DNA of 64,000 nt from Oscheius tipulae. Taxonomy: Eukaryota; Nematoda; Chromadorea; Rhabditida; Rhabditidae. The notes under the pieces were generated by a model. The model saw nothing but the letters and a program-made list of their open reading frames with translations. It made no database searches and was not told the DNA's origin. Shown piece by piece: positions 47,001 to 58,624 of the stretch. The DNA is taken from NCBI GenBank assembly GCA_037178975.1, contig JASJZH010000002.1:5631501-5695500 (forward strand), given 5' to 3'. The position numbers and the translations under genes were made by a program. Within the stretch, counting starts at the first letter, position 1, and each line of letters starts with the position of its first letter.

Positions 47001-50000
47001 CAATTTTCATAAAACCATCCCTCCTACTCACTCCCGTGCCATTTCCTCCGGCAACCCAGGGCAACGCTTCCTCTCCGCCTCCGTCTCCCATTGTACTCTT
47101 CTCGAGCGTGAACTAGCGATCCTGAATGATTCCGATTATTTTAAGTGTTCCCTGTGAATTGTTACACCCATATTGCTGACAGAAAACAGGCTCCGAAGAG
47201 GGGTAACTGGTATAGAATAAGAGGGTGGACAATTATTGTTCTGTGCAACATTCCTCTTCGCCTGGCTGGCCGCTGCTTCTAATTGTTGTCGTAACTTTCC
47301 TCCTCCCGTACCGCCTCCCGAACTGGGCTAAGCCTCCGTGCGCGTCGTCAACTTTCTTTACAATTATCCATTCTGGACGCGAGTCTATCGTCCCGCCGAC
47401 TTTGGACACCTCCCTTCGTAATCAGATAGCATTCTTTCTACTTTTTTTCTTCGAACCCACGCTTTTTTGACTTCTGGGCTCATTTTACGGTTGATTGCTA
47501 GATTCCTGAATTTAGTAATGACCTGAGAACCTGTAGATTTTGATCTTCTTTTCAAGTCCACTGAACATTAAAAAGTTCAAAGGTGCCGTCTTCTGCCTCA
47601 AAATGGCGCGTGTTGCAAAAGACTCGGTTGCTCCTCTGCGAGTCCATTCGCCTCCAATAATAGTAGTGAGATGGCTTATCTAGCCGTCTAATTCCCCGGC
47701 ACTCCATCATCTGTTCATAAAATGCACTCTCCAGCCTTGAGACCTACCGGCTTCCAACCCGGCTAATTGCAATCTCTCCCGTGTTTGTCAACAGTCCAAT
47801 CACCATCTGTCCCTCCATGATTAGATTGTGGGTGTGAGAACCCTCAATTGTCACCTGTTCCACCATTTCCGGATCGGAACACTTCTGTCCTTCCTCTTCT
47901 CCTTTTATCGCCGACGGCCATCACGACAAAACAACTTGGCCAATTACCTGTGTTACCCCCTTGAGACATGTTTATCTAAACTCTCGAGTCTTTCCTTACA
48001 CGTTCTCCCTCTTGTTGTAAAGGTGTCTGTTTTGAGAGAAGAGATCTCAGCTTGAGATAGTAAAAAGGAAAAAGCTCCGATTGAGTGAGGAATGAAGAAG
48101 TTTCGGAGGCAGCTAGTTCACACCATGTGACACGTCCCTCTCACTTCAAACGAGCCCGTTTATTCTTCTTGTGAGTGGGACAGACCGATCTCTTTGTCTC
48201 TCGTTTCAATTTTGTTCTCCCAGAGGATCAATAATCTGTTTCTGTAGATTTGTAATGGGAATAATGTTTGAACATTTTCCAGATCGAGCAGACAGTTTTC
48301 CCGTTCTGTAGACTTGAATCTCTTATTTTAGTCCTACGGCCTTCCAATTTTGAAATATGAGATAGTACGGGTGCGGTGTATCAGCTGTTCTGTCTCACTT
48401 GCCATGTCCTTTTCGGCCTCAAGATAATATATCCCAGTTTAGTCATGCTCTAGAAAGTTGTCTGGCTTCAAAATGTATTCCTTGGGCTGAAAATTCCAGC
48501 TGACAACAGTCATCTAGTTCCTAAACAGTCCATTAGCCACTTGGAGGCTTCATCGAACAGTAACCAAGCGATTTTTGCTCTCCAAACTGTCACTTCTCGA
48601 TGACACGTTGTCCACTCTTCTCTTTCGCGTGATGCTCTGCCAAAAAGGCTGTTTATTCAGTGCCCGCCCATCCAACTGTTTGTACAATTCGTTCTTCCTC
48701 TGTCATTCTTTTTCCTCGGAGAGATGGCCCTACCGTTCCCTCCACAAGTCTTTCTCGATTCCCTTCTAACCTCGACTCAAAGATCCAACCATCTACGACG
48801 AATGCGCTTCATCGACAGTAGCGAGGATGAGTCCGAGGCGGATCGTTTCCTGGGAGTTGACAAACTACCTCCGGAGAGAAGGTTCCGTCGTCGACAGAAA
48901 CCTCCAACCTTGGCTCCGATCCATGAGCGGCCTTTGAAGGCTGTGAGCATGGACTGCATCAAGAGCAGTCTTCCTCCCGAGGAGGAGTTCAAGATCATGG
49001 CCGCCAACAAGTTGATCACCGCCATGGAGAACCTTCGAGCTGCCGAGAGGAGACAGCTTAAGGCTTCGACCGAGAGCCTTCCAGCCAGGAAGGCGCAGAA
49101 GAACCGATTCCTAAGTCAGTTTCTTGGTCGTCGTGTCGGAGAGAGGAATTTGAACGCGGTCGTCAGCTCTCCTGTCCTTATTTCGTCGACATGTACTGCT
49201 GTCTCTTTGACAGACTTGACCAGTGTAAGTCGAGGGGTCGCAAGGACACGCGCTGCTAAGCTTAGAAAAAGAGGCATCATTAAGATTCTGTTTCAGAGTA
49301 CGCCTGGAGAGCGACGAAGAGACAACATTGTCACGAGGGTAGTCATGAAGGAGGTTGGTTCGGTTTTTATTAGGGAATGTGCCTATATTTGGCTGCGTAC
49401 ACTGAATACTCTGTTGTCCATTCACTTAGTATCCGAGGACACTTGCTGCTACCATTTAGAACAAAGCTCATAAAGGTAGGTTCGGTGGTACAGTTTATCA
49501 GGTATTAGGAGATCTTAGTCGGGTGTCAAGTTCCAGGTCGTAGGTCTGGTCTAAAGTCCTCGTTGTGCCTCTTCTTATAATCCACGGGTAGAGACGATCA
49601 AGTCTCTGATTCGTAGTGGCCAAGCCATTTTCAGAACCCTCGTACTGAACATTTCTATTGTTAGCCCGCTGACCGTTTCAGGCGACAGCCTTTTTGGTTT
49701 TACGACCCATAAACATGTGAGAGGCTGTGTGTATTCTCAGCGCTTTACTCTGCTACTAATCGGGTTCATCGTCTCTCCCTGTACTTTGCAAACAGAAATA
49801 GAGCCGGTTGAACACTACCAGCTGAGAGAGCGAGATATGAGAGGCTGTTTGTCCAGCCTGGCTGACCAATCGATCATAATTGAATTTCAAAATGAGGAGA
49901 GAGGGCTCTTTGTTTGAGGACGGGCGTGTGTGTCTGGCAGGATACGGTAGAGAGGCGCTTGACCGAGATCGAGACTCTTTGCGAGATGGGCTGAAGATGG

Positions 50001-52361
50001 GACGGAGGGTCTAGTAGAAAAAACGAAGCTGTATTGATAAAAAAAAACTTGTCCTAGTCTCTATGCCCGTTTACAGATGCTCTCCAAATCGGGCCCCTAT
50101 CCCCAGATCGTTCTTCCTTCTTCTGGTTTCTGGATGGATGGAGTCAGTCAGAGCAACCTGTCCGTAGACGACGAGCTTCTGGGACTGAGTTCGAATAGCT
50201 GCGCCCGATTCAAGCTTGAGACCGATGAGACGTCTCACTGCTACCGTCGCCACTTCTATGGACGCGAGCACCACGACTTCTTCGCCTGGGATCCTGTCCT
50301 CGGACCTTTGGTTCTCTCCGTGCGCACCGAGATTATTTCTTCGCAGGACCACTTCAGAATCATGTTGAGAACACGAAAAGGGACGATGCACGAGATCGTC
50401 TCGGCTTCAGCCCTGGCTGACAGACCTTCTGCTAGCCGAATGGCTCGTCTGCTGTGTGACGACATCACCACGGAACAGTTCTCTCCTGTGGCTTTCCCTG
50501 GCGGCTCGGAACTGATTGTTCAGTACGACGAGCATGTCTTGACGACGACCTACAAGTTTGGAGTCATCTATCAGAAAGGCGGTCAGACTACCGAGGAAGA
50601 ACTCTTCGGAAATGCTGTCGGCAGTCCGGCTTTTGAGGAATTCCTCTCCATCGTCGGCGATACCATTGATCTTCAGGGATTCCAGGTATCTTTGGTGTTG
50701 AAAGAAGACAATTGTGTTTTCAGGGCTACCGCGGAGGCTTGGACACAACTCACGGGCAGACTGGCAATCAGGCTGTCTACACAGAGTTTCGTGGTCGCGA
50801 GTGTCTCTTCCACGTCTCGACCATGTTGCCATATACTTTCGGAGATAGCCAGCAGCTCCAGAAGAAGCGGCACATTGGCAACGATATTGTCTCCATCGTG
50901 TTCCAGGTTAGATACCGTCCAATCCCATTTATTCCATGTGTATATAGTCTGAGTATTGTAATGTTCATTTGTCTAACAAAAAGTTTCTTCCTAGATCGGT
51001 ACGAAGGTCCAGTAGTTCGAGAAAAACTCCAGTAGTGCTTGAATTGTGTTCCATGGTGCTTGTTGACAGTATAATCCAAATCTTTTTGGTCTTTTCCTAG
51101 CTAACTCGTCTCTTTTCAGGAAGCCAACACTCCCTTCGCTCCGGACATGATTGCCAGCAACTTCCTCCACTCATACATCGTCATCCAGCCGATTGATCCC
51201 TGTACGGATCGTGTACGGTATCGTGTGGCTGTGGCTGCCAGAGATGATGTTCCCTTCTTTGGTCCAACTCTTCCGGCACCTTCAATCTTCCGCCGTGGAC
51301 AGGACTTCCGGAACTTTATCCTGACAAAGCTGATCAATGCCGAGAATGCTGCTTACAAGAGTGCCAAGTTTGCCAAGCTGGCTGAAAGGACCCGATCCTC
51401 GCTGTTGGATGGTCTCTTTGGTAATTTGAAGGAGCGGGCCGAGTTCTATGGAACTCCTCTTCTGGAGAGCACAGAGCAGGTGCATAAGGATGCTGGTGGA
51501 GGAGGGATATTGTCCTCTGTGAAGAAGGCCATCATTGGAAGGTCACGCTCCGTGTCTCAAGAAGTCAGCACTCCAAATCGGGCTGTATCGATGATCACGC
51601 CGCCGAGGAACTTCCAGGTTTTGAAAAGACAGACGACCTCGGAGAGGGACGCCAAGAGTAGTTCTTCGAGTGGCAATGGGTCTCTTAGGAGACAGAGTCC
51701 GATTCCGGATGACAGAAGCACATCCCCAAATGAGGATGAGACGACCGCGACTACTCCAGCTAGCCGAGGAGTCAATAGACGTATGATTAGTCGTCATGTG
51801 AGCTTGAAGACTCCGTCGAAGGACTGGGAACTGTCCTCTACTGACAACGATTCTCCAGATCACGAGCATGATTCGGATACCGGAATGGTAAGTACTATCT
51901 CTAACAGTGGGTCTGTCTCTGTATGAGTATGGCTTTCTGTTCCTGACTCTACCAAGAGAAATTAATTCTGTCTGTCAATCTGTCCCTGTTCCCAATGATT
52001 TGATTTATTTCAGGAATCGATGTCCTCCACTGACATGTCCAATCGGACAGCCCGACTCTCCTGTACCTTCTGCGTTGACGATGACGATGTACGAAAGCTT
52101 GAGACCCTCGTAGAGGATGTGGATCGTCTCCAGTTCGAGCGGAATGATCTCCTTAGGCAGAACGTTTCCTGTAAGACTGACATCAAGAAGTTGAAGGACC
52201 GGTGAGGTGCTTTTCAAAACAGTTATGAGTTAATTTTCAGACAATCCTGTCTCTCCGAAGAGTTGGAACGAGCCAATGCGGAGATTGCCCGCCTGCGCAA
52301 GATGGTCCGTCCAGCTGAGCCCAGAATACACGAGCGGGCCTATAGTGACGTCTCTGTGTAG
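41057..52361 (+). CDS. RAP1GAP: RAP1GAP: Rap1 GTPase-activating protein with GoLoco motif
   Basis: Stimulates GTP hydrolysis by Rap1. The long form starts [20 protein letters not shown] (41057) and runs through small, widely spaced exons at 41990 and 45605-45702 to 46247-46327. The last encodes a GoLoco motif ([18 protein letters not shown]), which binds G-alpha i/o. It is phase-compatible with the exon at 50077 that opens the GAP domain ([18 protein letters not shown]). The catalytic core is well kept: FDEHV-like [60 protein letters not shown] and [19 protein letters not shown]. The Asn in GND is the catalytic Asn thumb region. A Ser-rich regulatory stretch and a coiled coil ([20 protein letters not shown]) end at 52361. 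A poly(A) signal is at 52498. An alternative first exon at 48724 is listed separately. Confidence 0.92.
43258..43335 (-). repeat. tRNA-like relic on the minus strand
   Basis: In minus orientation an A-box-like GCCCAGTGAGCTAAAGCG is followed after about 35 nt by a B-box GGTTCGATCGCG. Acceptor pairing was not found. It lies in a RAP1GAP intron and may be a SINE or tRNA pseudogene. Confidence 0.3.
48724..49213 (+). CDS. RAP1GAP: Alternative first coding exon of RAP1GAP (no GoLoco)
   Basis: This exon runs from [17 protein letters not shown] at 48724 to LTDLTS, with a GTAAGT donor at 49225. A short exon at 49298-49339 ([14 protein letters not shown]) then joins in phase 0 to the GAP-domain exon at 50077. 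Its product replaces the GoLoco N-terminus with a basic, Ser/Asp-containing one ([26 protein letters not shown]). Alternatively it is an internal exon whose acceptor I missed. Codon bias supports coding. Confidence 0.6.
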
Positions 52362-52497
52362 AATACTAATCGAGCTCCACTGTCAAACAGGGTACAAATT
52401 CGGGCCACGTGTGTGTCTTGTGTTCTTTCATGCAACTGTAAATCCGTATACAAAGAAGCAGAATCTATCGCATAATTGCTGTACTTCACGAAATCCT

Positions 52498-52503
52498 AAT
52501 AAA
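52498..52503 (+). terminator. RAP1GAP poly(A) signal
   Basis: AATAAA lies 137 bp after the RAP1GAP stop codon. Confidence 0.6.
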
Positions 52504-52619
52504 GATGTATATTTTATTGAAAGGCTGGTTCCGAATGCAACTGTGTTATAGCTACTTGTCCCTGAGAGAAATTAACCTACCTAACTTATCTCTTACCTCA
52601 CTCTCCTTCGTAGTCCATC

Positions 52620-53045
52620 CTATCTCCTTGTTCGATAGCGTATCTTCTGGAGCTGTCCGGTGGCGTAGAGAGTCGATACGGATGAGCTAGCCCTCACAGA
52701 GGCGATCCTCGCAGACGACGAAGCACTCGAAGAAGGAGAGATGACATCATCTCGTTGTAGCTGTAGTCGAAAATCGTTCCTCGTCATCTGACGGACATCC
52801 TTGTTACCATTCATCCTACCTCTTCATGGCAGTCCGGGGTCTTCTTTCTCGTCTGCGGCTTTGGACATCTGACCTGGTAGAGGCTACTGATTCCAGTGGC
52901 TGCAGTTCTTTCCAGAGTCGCTTTCTGTTCTTTCCTTGAACAAAGTAGGCGATGCTGTTGTCAACTTCTCCTCCTCCTCGTTGCCGCAGTGTTAGCTTTC
53001 TCCTTTGGCCACTAATTCGTAGTAGTAGCCTTCTCCTGTTGACGA
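52620..53045 (-). CDS. Unrecognised basic protein gene (5' end uncertain)
   Basis: A minus-strand frame runs from about 53045 (LRQRGGGEVDNSIAYFVQGK, KRLWKELQPLESVASTR, RRRERRPRTAMK) across a 20-25 nt splice-like gap near 52815. It continues with VRQMTRNDFRLQLQRDDVIS and a Ser-rich stretch, ending LQKIRYRTRR at 52620. The gap is shorter than any other intron here, so the junction is doubtful. It converges on RAP1GAP and lies downstream of spermidine synthase on the same strand. Confidence 0.4.
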
Positions 53046-53653
53046 TAAAGTTGGACTAATTGCCTAACTTTTTCTTACAAAAGTTTGGAAAAAAACATTT
53101 ATTGAGTATCAGAGATTGCAGCTCACAGCCGACAAGTCACTGTAATCTCCCTCACAATAGTCGCAGGTTATCTCAGCAGATGGTCGTCACTCGTCCTCGT
53201 CTATTTCACCAACCGTCAGTCTTCGCTTCTCTCTTCGACCACAATTAAACAAAGTCAGTGCTTTTTACACTCATTTCTTCACCTTACAATAAGTAGTTGA
53301 TACGGCTTTGAGTTGAAACATATGACTAGGCTATTTACCCCAACCTCTGTGTAGAACTACTTTGAAAGAACTGGCTCGACTACTGATTTCTGGTAGATAA
53401 TACTGGGTATTTCGGGCTGTCTTATCTCGACTAAAGCTGTTTGATTATCTTACGACTTGACTGCAATCCTTTCTACCTCTTGAGTAAAGATAACCAACAG
53501 CACACGAACCCTCCCAAAGGTTTCTATGCGAACGCGTTTGATATCGCTAGCGGAAAGTACGGTCAACGGAAAAAGAAAGATCCCGAACAGTTTATTGAAT
53601 AAAAAATATTCTTTCTCCTACGCGATTGCCTGAAAAAAAAAGCTCTCGTATCT

Positions 53654-55054
53654 TCAACCAAGAAATCCTACCTTCTTGATGAACTGTGGCAGAACAAAGG
53701 CGGCTGAATGGATCTGAGAGTTGTAGAACTTCAGCCCCATCTTCTCGATCTCTTCCTCTGACAGAGTTCTAGCCGGCTTCGAGACATCTTGTTTCTGCAA
53801 AGAACTGTTTAAAGACTACTTAAAAAGAAAGGAATGGTGAGCCATGCAACGATACCGTTTTGGCGCAAAGAAGATATCCCATAGTTCCGGAAGGATAGGT
53901 GGAAACGGCTGACGATGCGTAGGCAACTTGCGGGAAGAGTTTGCGGTTGAAGGCGACCAGATGGCGGATCAAGTCAGCGTGCAACCACATGCATTCACCT
54001 GTACTTAAGCTCAGTTAGCGAGAAACTTGAGGATTATGAAACAGAGGAGGGTTCATCACAGATAGCTAGATGACCTTTGGAAAGACTGTCTCTTTCTGTC
54101 AGCTTCACAAAGTCTCTCCACCCCAAAAAGCCAGTTTACCTTGGAACAGATAACGTATCCAATTAGGCCCGAAGTGTATGTCGGGACAGAGGCTGCTGCA
54201 TAGTGGACATGGGGAAAGAGACTGCGACAAATTGACAGAAGGGAAGCTATGAGACTGAGGTCCAGCCAGGGACATTCTCCTAGGAGACACATTCGTTTAT
54301 CCATGATGAACCTACCTTGTGAGGCTAAAACTCCTCCGTCTCTGAGAGCATCTCTCAGTAGTTCGTAGTAGGATTGTCCGAATAGGGACTCAGCCGGGCC
54401 GACAGGATCAGAGGAATCTGTCACAATGACATCGAAGGCGTCTTTGTGCTTCTTCAGGAACTCGAAACCATCGCCGACGAAGAGATTCAGCTTGGAATGG
54501 GAAAAGCCAGAAGACATTCCGGGGAGGAACTTCTTCGCCACGTCAATAACCATCTGGTCAATCTCGCACATCGTGACAGACTCGACACTCTCGTGTTTGA
54601 GCACCTCCCTCAGGATTCCACCATCACCACCCCCGATTATGAGCACATTTTTGGGGTTTGGATGAGCGAACATCGGAAGATGGGCCAACATTTCCTGGTA
54701 GGAGAACTCGTCTCTCTCCGTAGCTTGGATGACTCCGTCCAGGACAAGGACATTTCCGTAGGTATTACTGAAATTCAGAGTGTTCTGAAAGCTGATAGAG
54801 ACAGACCTCTTGAAAACGAGGACATCTTGATAGAGACTCTTCTCGTGGAACAGAACCTCCTCGACTTGAAGAGAAAAGGCCTGTCCGGGCCAGGCACCTC
54901 CCATTGCTTCTCCGTCAGACCTCAGCAGCTTGTCCTCAGCGCTTGTCTCTAAAAACCTTTGGTTAAGTTCGCAAACTTTGGCACCTGGATTCTTCATTCG
55001 CGCGGCATCATCCGGGGAGAACTCGGTGAACCATCCTTTGTGCAGCTTGTCCAT
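53654..55054 (-). CDS. spds-1: Spermidine synthase with alternative penultimate exons
   Basis: Transfers an aminopropyl group from decarboxylated S-adenosylmethionine to putrescine. It starts [16 protein letters not shown] at 55054, very close to C. elegans SPDS-1. Signatures present are [37 protein letters not shown], the SAM-site glycine motif [20 protein letters not shown], and the catalytic-loop motif [20 protein letters not shown]. The last common exon (53657-53791) gives [20 protein letters not shown]. Two tiny introns, 54949-54984 (36 nt) and 54768-54806 (39 nt), are multiples of three without stops. Between 54316 and the last exon lie two versions of the same exon, described separately. 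A poly(A) signal AATAAA lies at about 53597 on the minus strand. The gene diverges from R3HDM4 across 866 bp. Confidence 0.95.
53856..53998 (-). other. spds-1: Spermidine synthase alternative exon B
   Basis: A 143 nt exon between TACAG and GTATCG. It encodes [20 protein letters not shown], then [20 protein letters not shown] and GYLLCAKT. It has the same phases as exon A and covers the same protein segment. The TYPSG form matches the usual animal sequence; exon A has TYTSG. Confidence 0.85.
54140..54279 (-). other. spds-1: Spermidine synthase alternative exon A
   Basis: A 140 nt exon between CTCCTAG and GTAAAC. It encodes [20 protein letters not shown], then [20 protein letters not shown] and GYVICSK. 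It enters in phase 1 and leaves in phase 0, so it fits both flanking exons. Confidence 0.8.
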
Positions 55055-55920
55055 TCTCTCTCTGGAAAATGGTAGACTGAGGATGGAGACGAGACGAATT
55101 GATCGGCTTATCGCGTTTATTAGGTAGTCTCTGATATGAAGGACAGACGAGAGGGTCAGATGGAAGGGGGTAGGAGGAAAACATAACCCAGTAGGTAGGT
55201 ACGTGAGGTTTTTGTCCTAGATAGTGGCCTTAATGTCCCGCCAAATCTTCACAAAAATTTGTGTGTTCTCATCAGATATGCGGAGGCGTGAGTCGGAAAA
55301 CATGAGTTCGATTCCATCCCTTATTTTTTTTTCACAATTTTTGTTTTTGATGGTGCAAAAGTATAACCCAATTATCACAACCCATTGCAACTTTTCTACG
55401 CGAAAATAAACAGAAGGAGGTGTAAATCCGTGGGCCGGTTCCGATAGGGCGGTCGTGACTATCGATTTTGCACCTTTCTCTTCTCGCATGACGGGTTGTT
55501 TCTCTTTTTATTACTTTTCTTGTTTCTTCCCTTTCCAATACTAAGGAGTCCGATCCAATTGATTGATTTTTGATGCCCTTTGTCAGCTGACCAGCAATGT
55601 TGCGCAATCTTGCACATGGCGTGGCGTGTCTGCATAGATCTAATTGTGTTCATACCGGCGTCGTTCTCTCTCTCTTTTTGTAGCTTCTGCTCCTAGAAAT
55701 ACAAAGTTCGAACAAAGCATTAGAAACCCCGTTTTGGAACTTTTAATGATACACTATTGAATAGAGACAGGCATATCCATGCTTTGATTGTCTCGCCTTG
55801 AGCTCTTTGGAAAGCTCCTTTTAGACATTTCAGATCACTAATGTTGCCTTATGTTCTTTTTGTTGTCTTTCCTGAAAGCTTCGCAATAAAAACAATGAAG
55901 TTTCAGTTACAAGAGCAATC
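55055..55920. promoter_or_regulatory. Divergent intergenic region of spds-1 and R3HDM4
   Basis: About 870 bp separate the two start codons. A B-box-like GAGTTCGATTCC with a T-run lies at 55304-55330, possibly another tRNA-derived relic. No clear promoter element was identified. Confidence 0.4.
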
Positions 55921-57746
55921 ATGGGGCTCGGACGTCGTTCGGATCGTCATGAAGAGACGCGTCCGATTCGTGTTGAGGACAGTGAAGAGTTCAACTATGC
56001 CGAGTAAGTCTATTTTTATATTTTTCCCTTTATAAATTTGGAAGAGATCTCAAAACGCTGGTTTCACAAAACCATCTTCTGGTGAAATGACAAGGAAACG
56101 AACATTGAAAGAACAGTTTTAAAAGGCAGATCCGTGAAGACGCTAACTTTTCCAAACTATATACTCCTATTCAGAAAAAAGAAAGAAAGCCTATACACTC
56201 TCTTGCAGCTACGACTTGTCGGAAAGTGGCGATGAAGCCCAATCTGCTGAGGCCCGAACCTCGCGCTCCAGGAAGAATAAGGAGCGGAGAACTGAGAGAA
56301 AGCAAGTATCAATTAAATTCTCTTCTAAATTAGTACATTCAGATTGAAAAAGCTGGTCGATGGAGTGGAAACTGACGGCATTCGTGTCAAAAATAACATG
56401 GGAGCGCGGAAGCATCGTCGATTGGAGAATGGTAAGTGGGGATTTGACCTAAAAGAACTCAATTTTTAGTCCGTCTCCTGCTCTCTTACACGGATCGTGA
56501 CGATATCTGTCTGGATTTCTCTGATTTGGTTCCCAGGACCATAACCGCCTTCGAGCAGCTTCTCTCTGAGAAGGAGAACATGCGGGTAGGGTTCCTTATT
56601 CAGTTTTTGGCAAGATTCAATTCAGAAATGGAACGAGTTCATCGAGAAGGACGAAGAAGAGCAGAGAGAGATTTTGGAGACTGGTCTCTGGATCAGTCAC
56701 GAGGACGACGAACACCAGAAGGAATGGTTCGTTGTGGGAGGAAAGATCACCCCAAGGAGAAAGAATGAGGACGAGAGAAAGCGTAAGACCCTTCCAACTT
56801 GTTGTTACAAGTTCCTTCAGATCACCCAGCCTATTCGGCCAGAGTCTGTTTCGAACAACTGGACAAAAAAGCAAAGAAACTGTTGTCTGAGAAGCGTCTA
56901 CCTTGGGGCTTCGTGGTCTATGTCGAGAAGCAGTTGAGAGACTTCTTCTCCGCCGACTCTGATGGAATCTTTGTCGGGAATTACGACTGTACCCTTCAAC
57001 GAGCCCTGCTGCATGCTGTGGCACAATACCTTCGGCTGAGTTCCAAAAGTGAGTTGGGGAAGGAAGGGAAGAAGATATGGAGAATCAGAACCACAATTCT
57101 TAGGTAAAAACGAACTGGCCAATAGGGATACTAGCTAGCGTGGACAAGAGAGAGAACAATTGACAGACAGATATTTACTAGACAGAATGCTAGACAGGGA
57201 CAGAACCGAATACAGAAAAGCAACGCAGTGGTGTGAGACAAACTGACAGGGTCTTGGAGAAACTGGACAAGTCAAAGAGAAAGAGTCAATTGAGACTGAC
57301 AAAGTGAAATACTGGAGTAGGGAAAGACGAGCTATCGAACCGGCTTTTATTGGGAAATGGGGGTTTGCAATGTAACTGAGGGATACAAGTATTGAGGGAG
57401 ACAAGGAAAAAATAATGAGAGACACAGTGAGAGAATGATATGCAACCTGTCAAAGTAGTCAATGATCCCCTGAAAATAAAATGCATTTTTGCCCAGACTG
57501 TGACTTTGATCCCTGTCCTTTATCTTATCACTAACCTTTGTCCTATTTTCAGGTTCGACGGACTCTTCGAGCCAGACCCGCATTACTGAAGTTCGTAACG
57601 GTCGAGCCTTTTTCATCCCACCTCGGACAGAGCTTGTGCCCTATTTGTCCTCTCTCCGTTCCGAACCTTTGGACTATATTCCCTGGGTACCGGAAGAAGA
57701 CCTGGGAGAAAACTCAGACGACAGCTTCGACCAGTGTACCCAGTAG
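55921..57746 (+). CDS. R3HDM4: R3H-domain protein 4 homologue
   Basis: A conserved animal protein of unclear function with an R3H-associated N-terminal domain and an R3H single-stranded nucleic-acid-binding domain. It starts MGLGRRSDRHEETRP at 55921. The domain is marked by ARKHRRLENVRLLLSY, KWNEFIEKDEEEQREILE, HPAYSARVCFEQLDKK, and VYVEKQLRDFFSADSDG through YDCTLQRALLHAVAQYLRLS, matching human R3HDM4 in order. The acidic tail ends SFDQCTQ at 57744-57746. The intron at 56302-56342 has a GCAAGT donor; the nearby GT choice would give a frameshift and stop. A 0.5 kb intron at about 57050-57551 splits the R3H exon from the tail. A poly(A) signal is at 57883. Confidence 0.88.
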
Positions 57747-58624
57747 CATGCCTGTTACACTCGGTGTTTGTCAAGAGAGAGAGTCACCTTTTTTTCTGTT
57801 TTTGCACCTACATCTCTCTGGGAGAGTATAGTATCAGGGCTTTTCTTTTTCTTTTCTCTTTCCTAGCATTTCAACTGCCACAAATAAAGGATGTTAACTT
57901 TATCGATTGTTTTTAGTGGGAGCAAGCTCTAAAATACTTCCAGAGCTCGCCTAATCGATTTTTGTCTTCGCGTACCTTCTCGGATAAGCGCTTTCGGTCC
58001 GATTCGCGTACTTTGTCCGCAGCGGTTGCATCCTACGTCACTCCATGTGATCCACGCGGTCGCGACCCGCCTCTTGCGTACTTTGCACCCCTCTCAACGG
58101 CCTCTGTCCCTTCCCGTCTTTTAAATCTGTTCAGTCGGCAGCTTGTCTCAACCTCTTTATTTCTTCAAATTAGTGAGTTAAAATATTGGATTTCGTTAAA
58201 AAAAAAGATAATTTATTCTGGGAGATCGAATCCTCGAACTAAGATATTTAACCTCTGAACTGTAGGGTTTCTATCATTGTTTTCGGATAGTAAATCGTTT
58301 GTTTACGTGATATTTTAAGAGAATAGAGACCGAGTACAGGTAAACAAAGGACGCAATCACCGCCAGTCTCTTTCTTCGGGACTTTTATCAGTGTTCGAAG
58401 GTGGCGACGGGAGCAAGCTTCGCAAGTTTCACTTGTCTAGACTAATACCAAAACTTTTTGAATTTCTGTTGTGCTTCAAAAACTGAAATCATTTAGTGCT
58501 CCGACTCTCCTCCAATACGCTTGTTTAGGTTCTCGTCCCGAACTTTCCTTTCATAATTTACCATTTTACAGTTCTTCGTCGTGCTGGGACTATCCTTCTC
58601 CCAGTCTAAAAGAGGTTCAACAAG
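57747..58624 (+). promoter_or_regulatory. Region upstream of CPT1 with a CRE-like site
   Basis: It contains the R3HDM4 poly(A) signal at 57883, then GC-rich sequence near 57970-58110 with a CRE-like TACGTCAC at 58033-58040. No coding exon is supported. CRE function is inference only. Confidence 0.35.
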
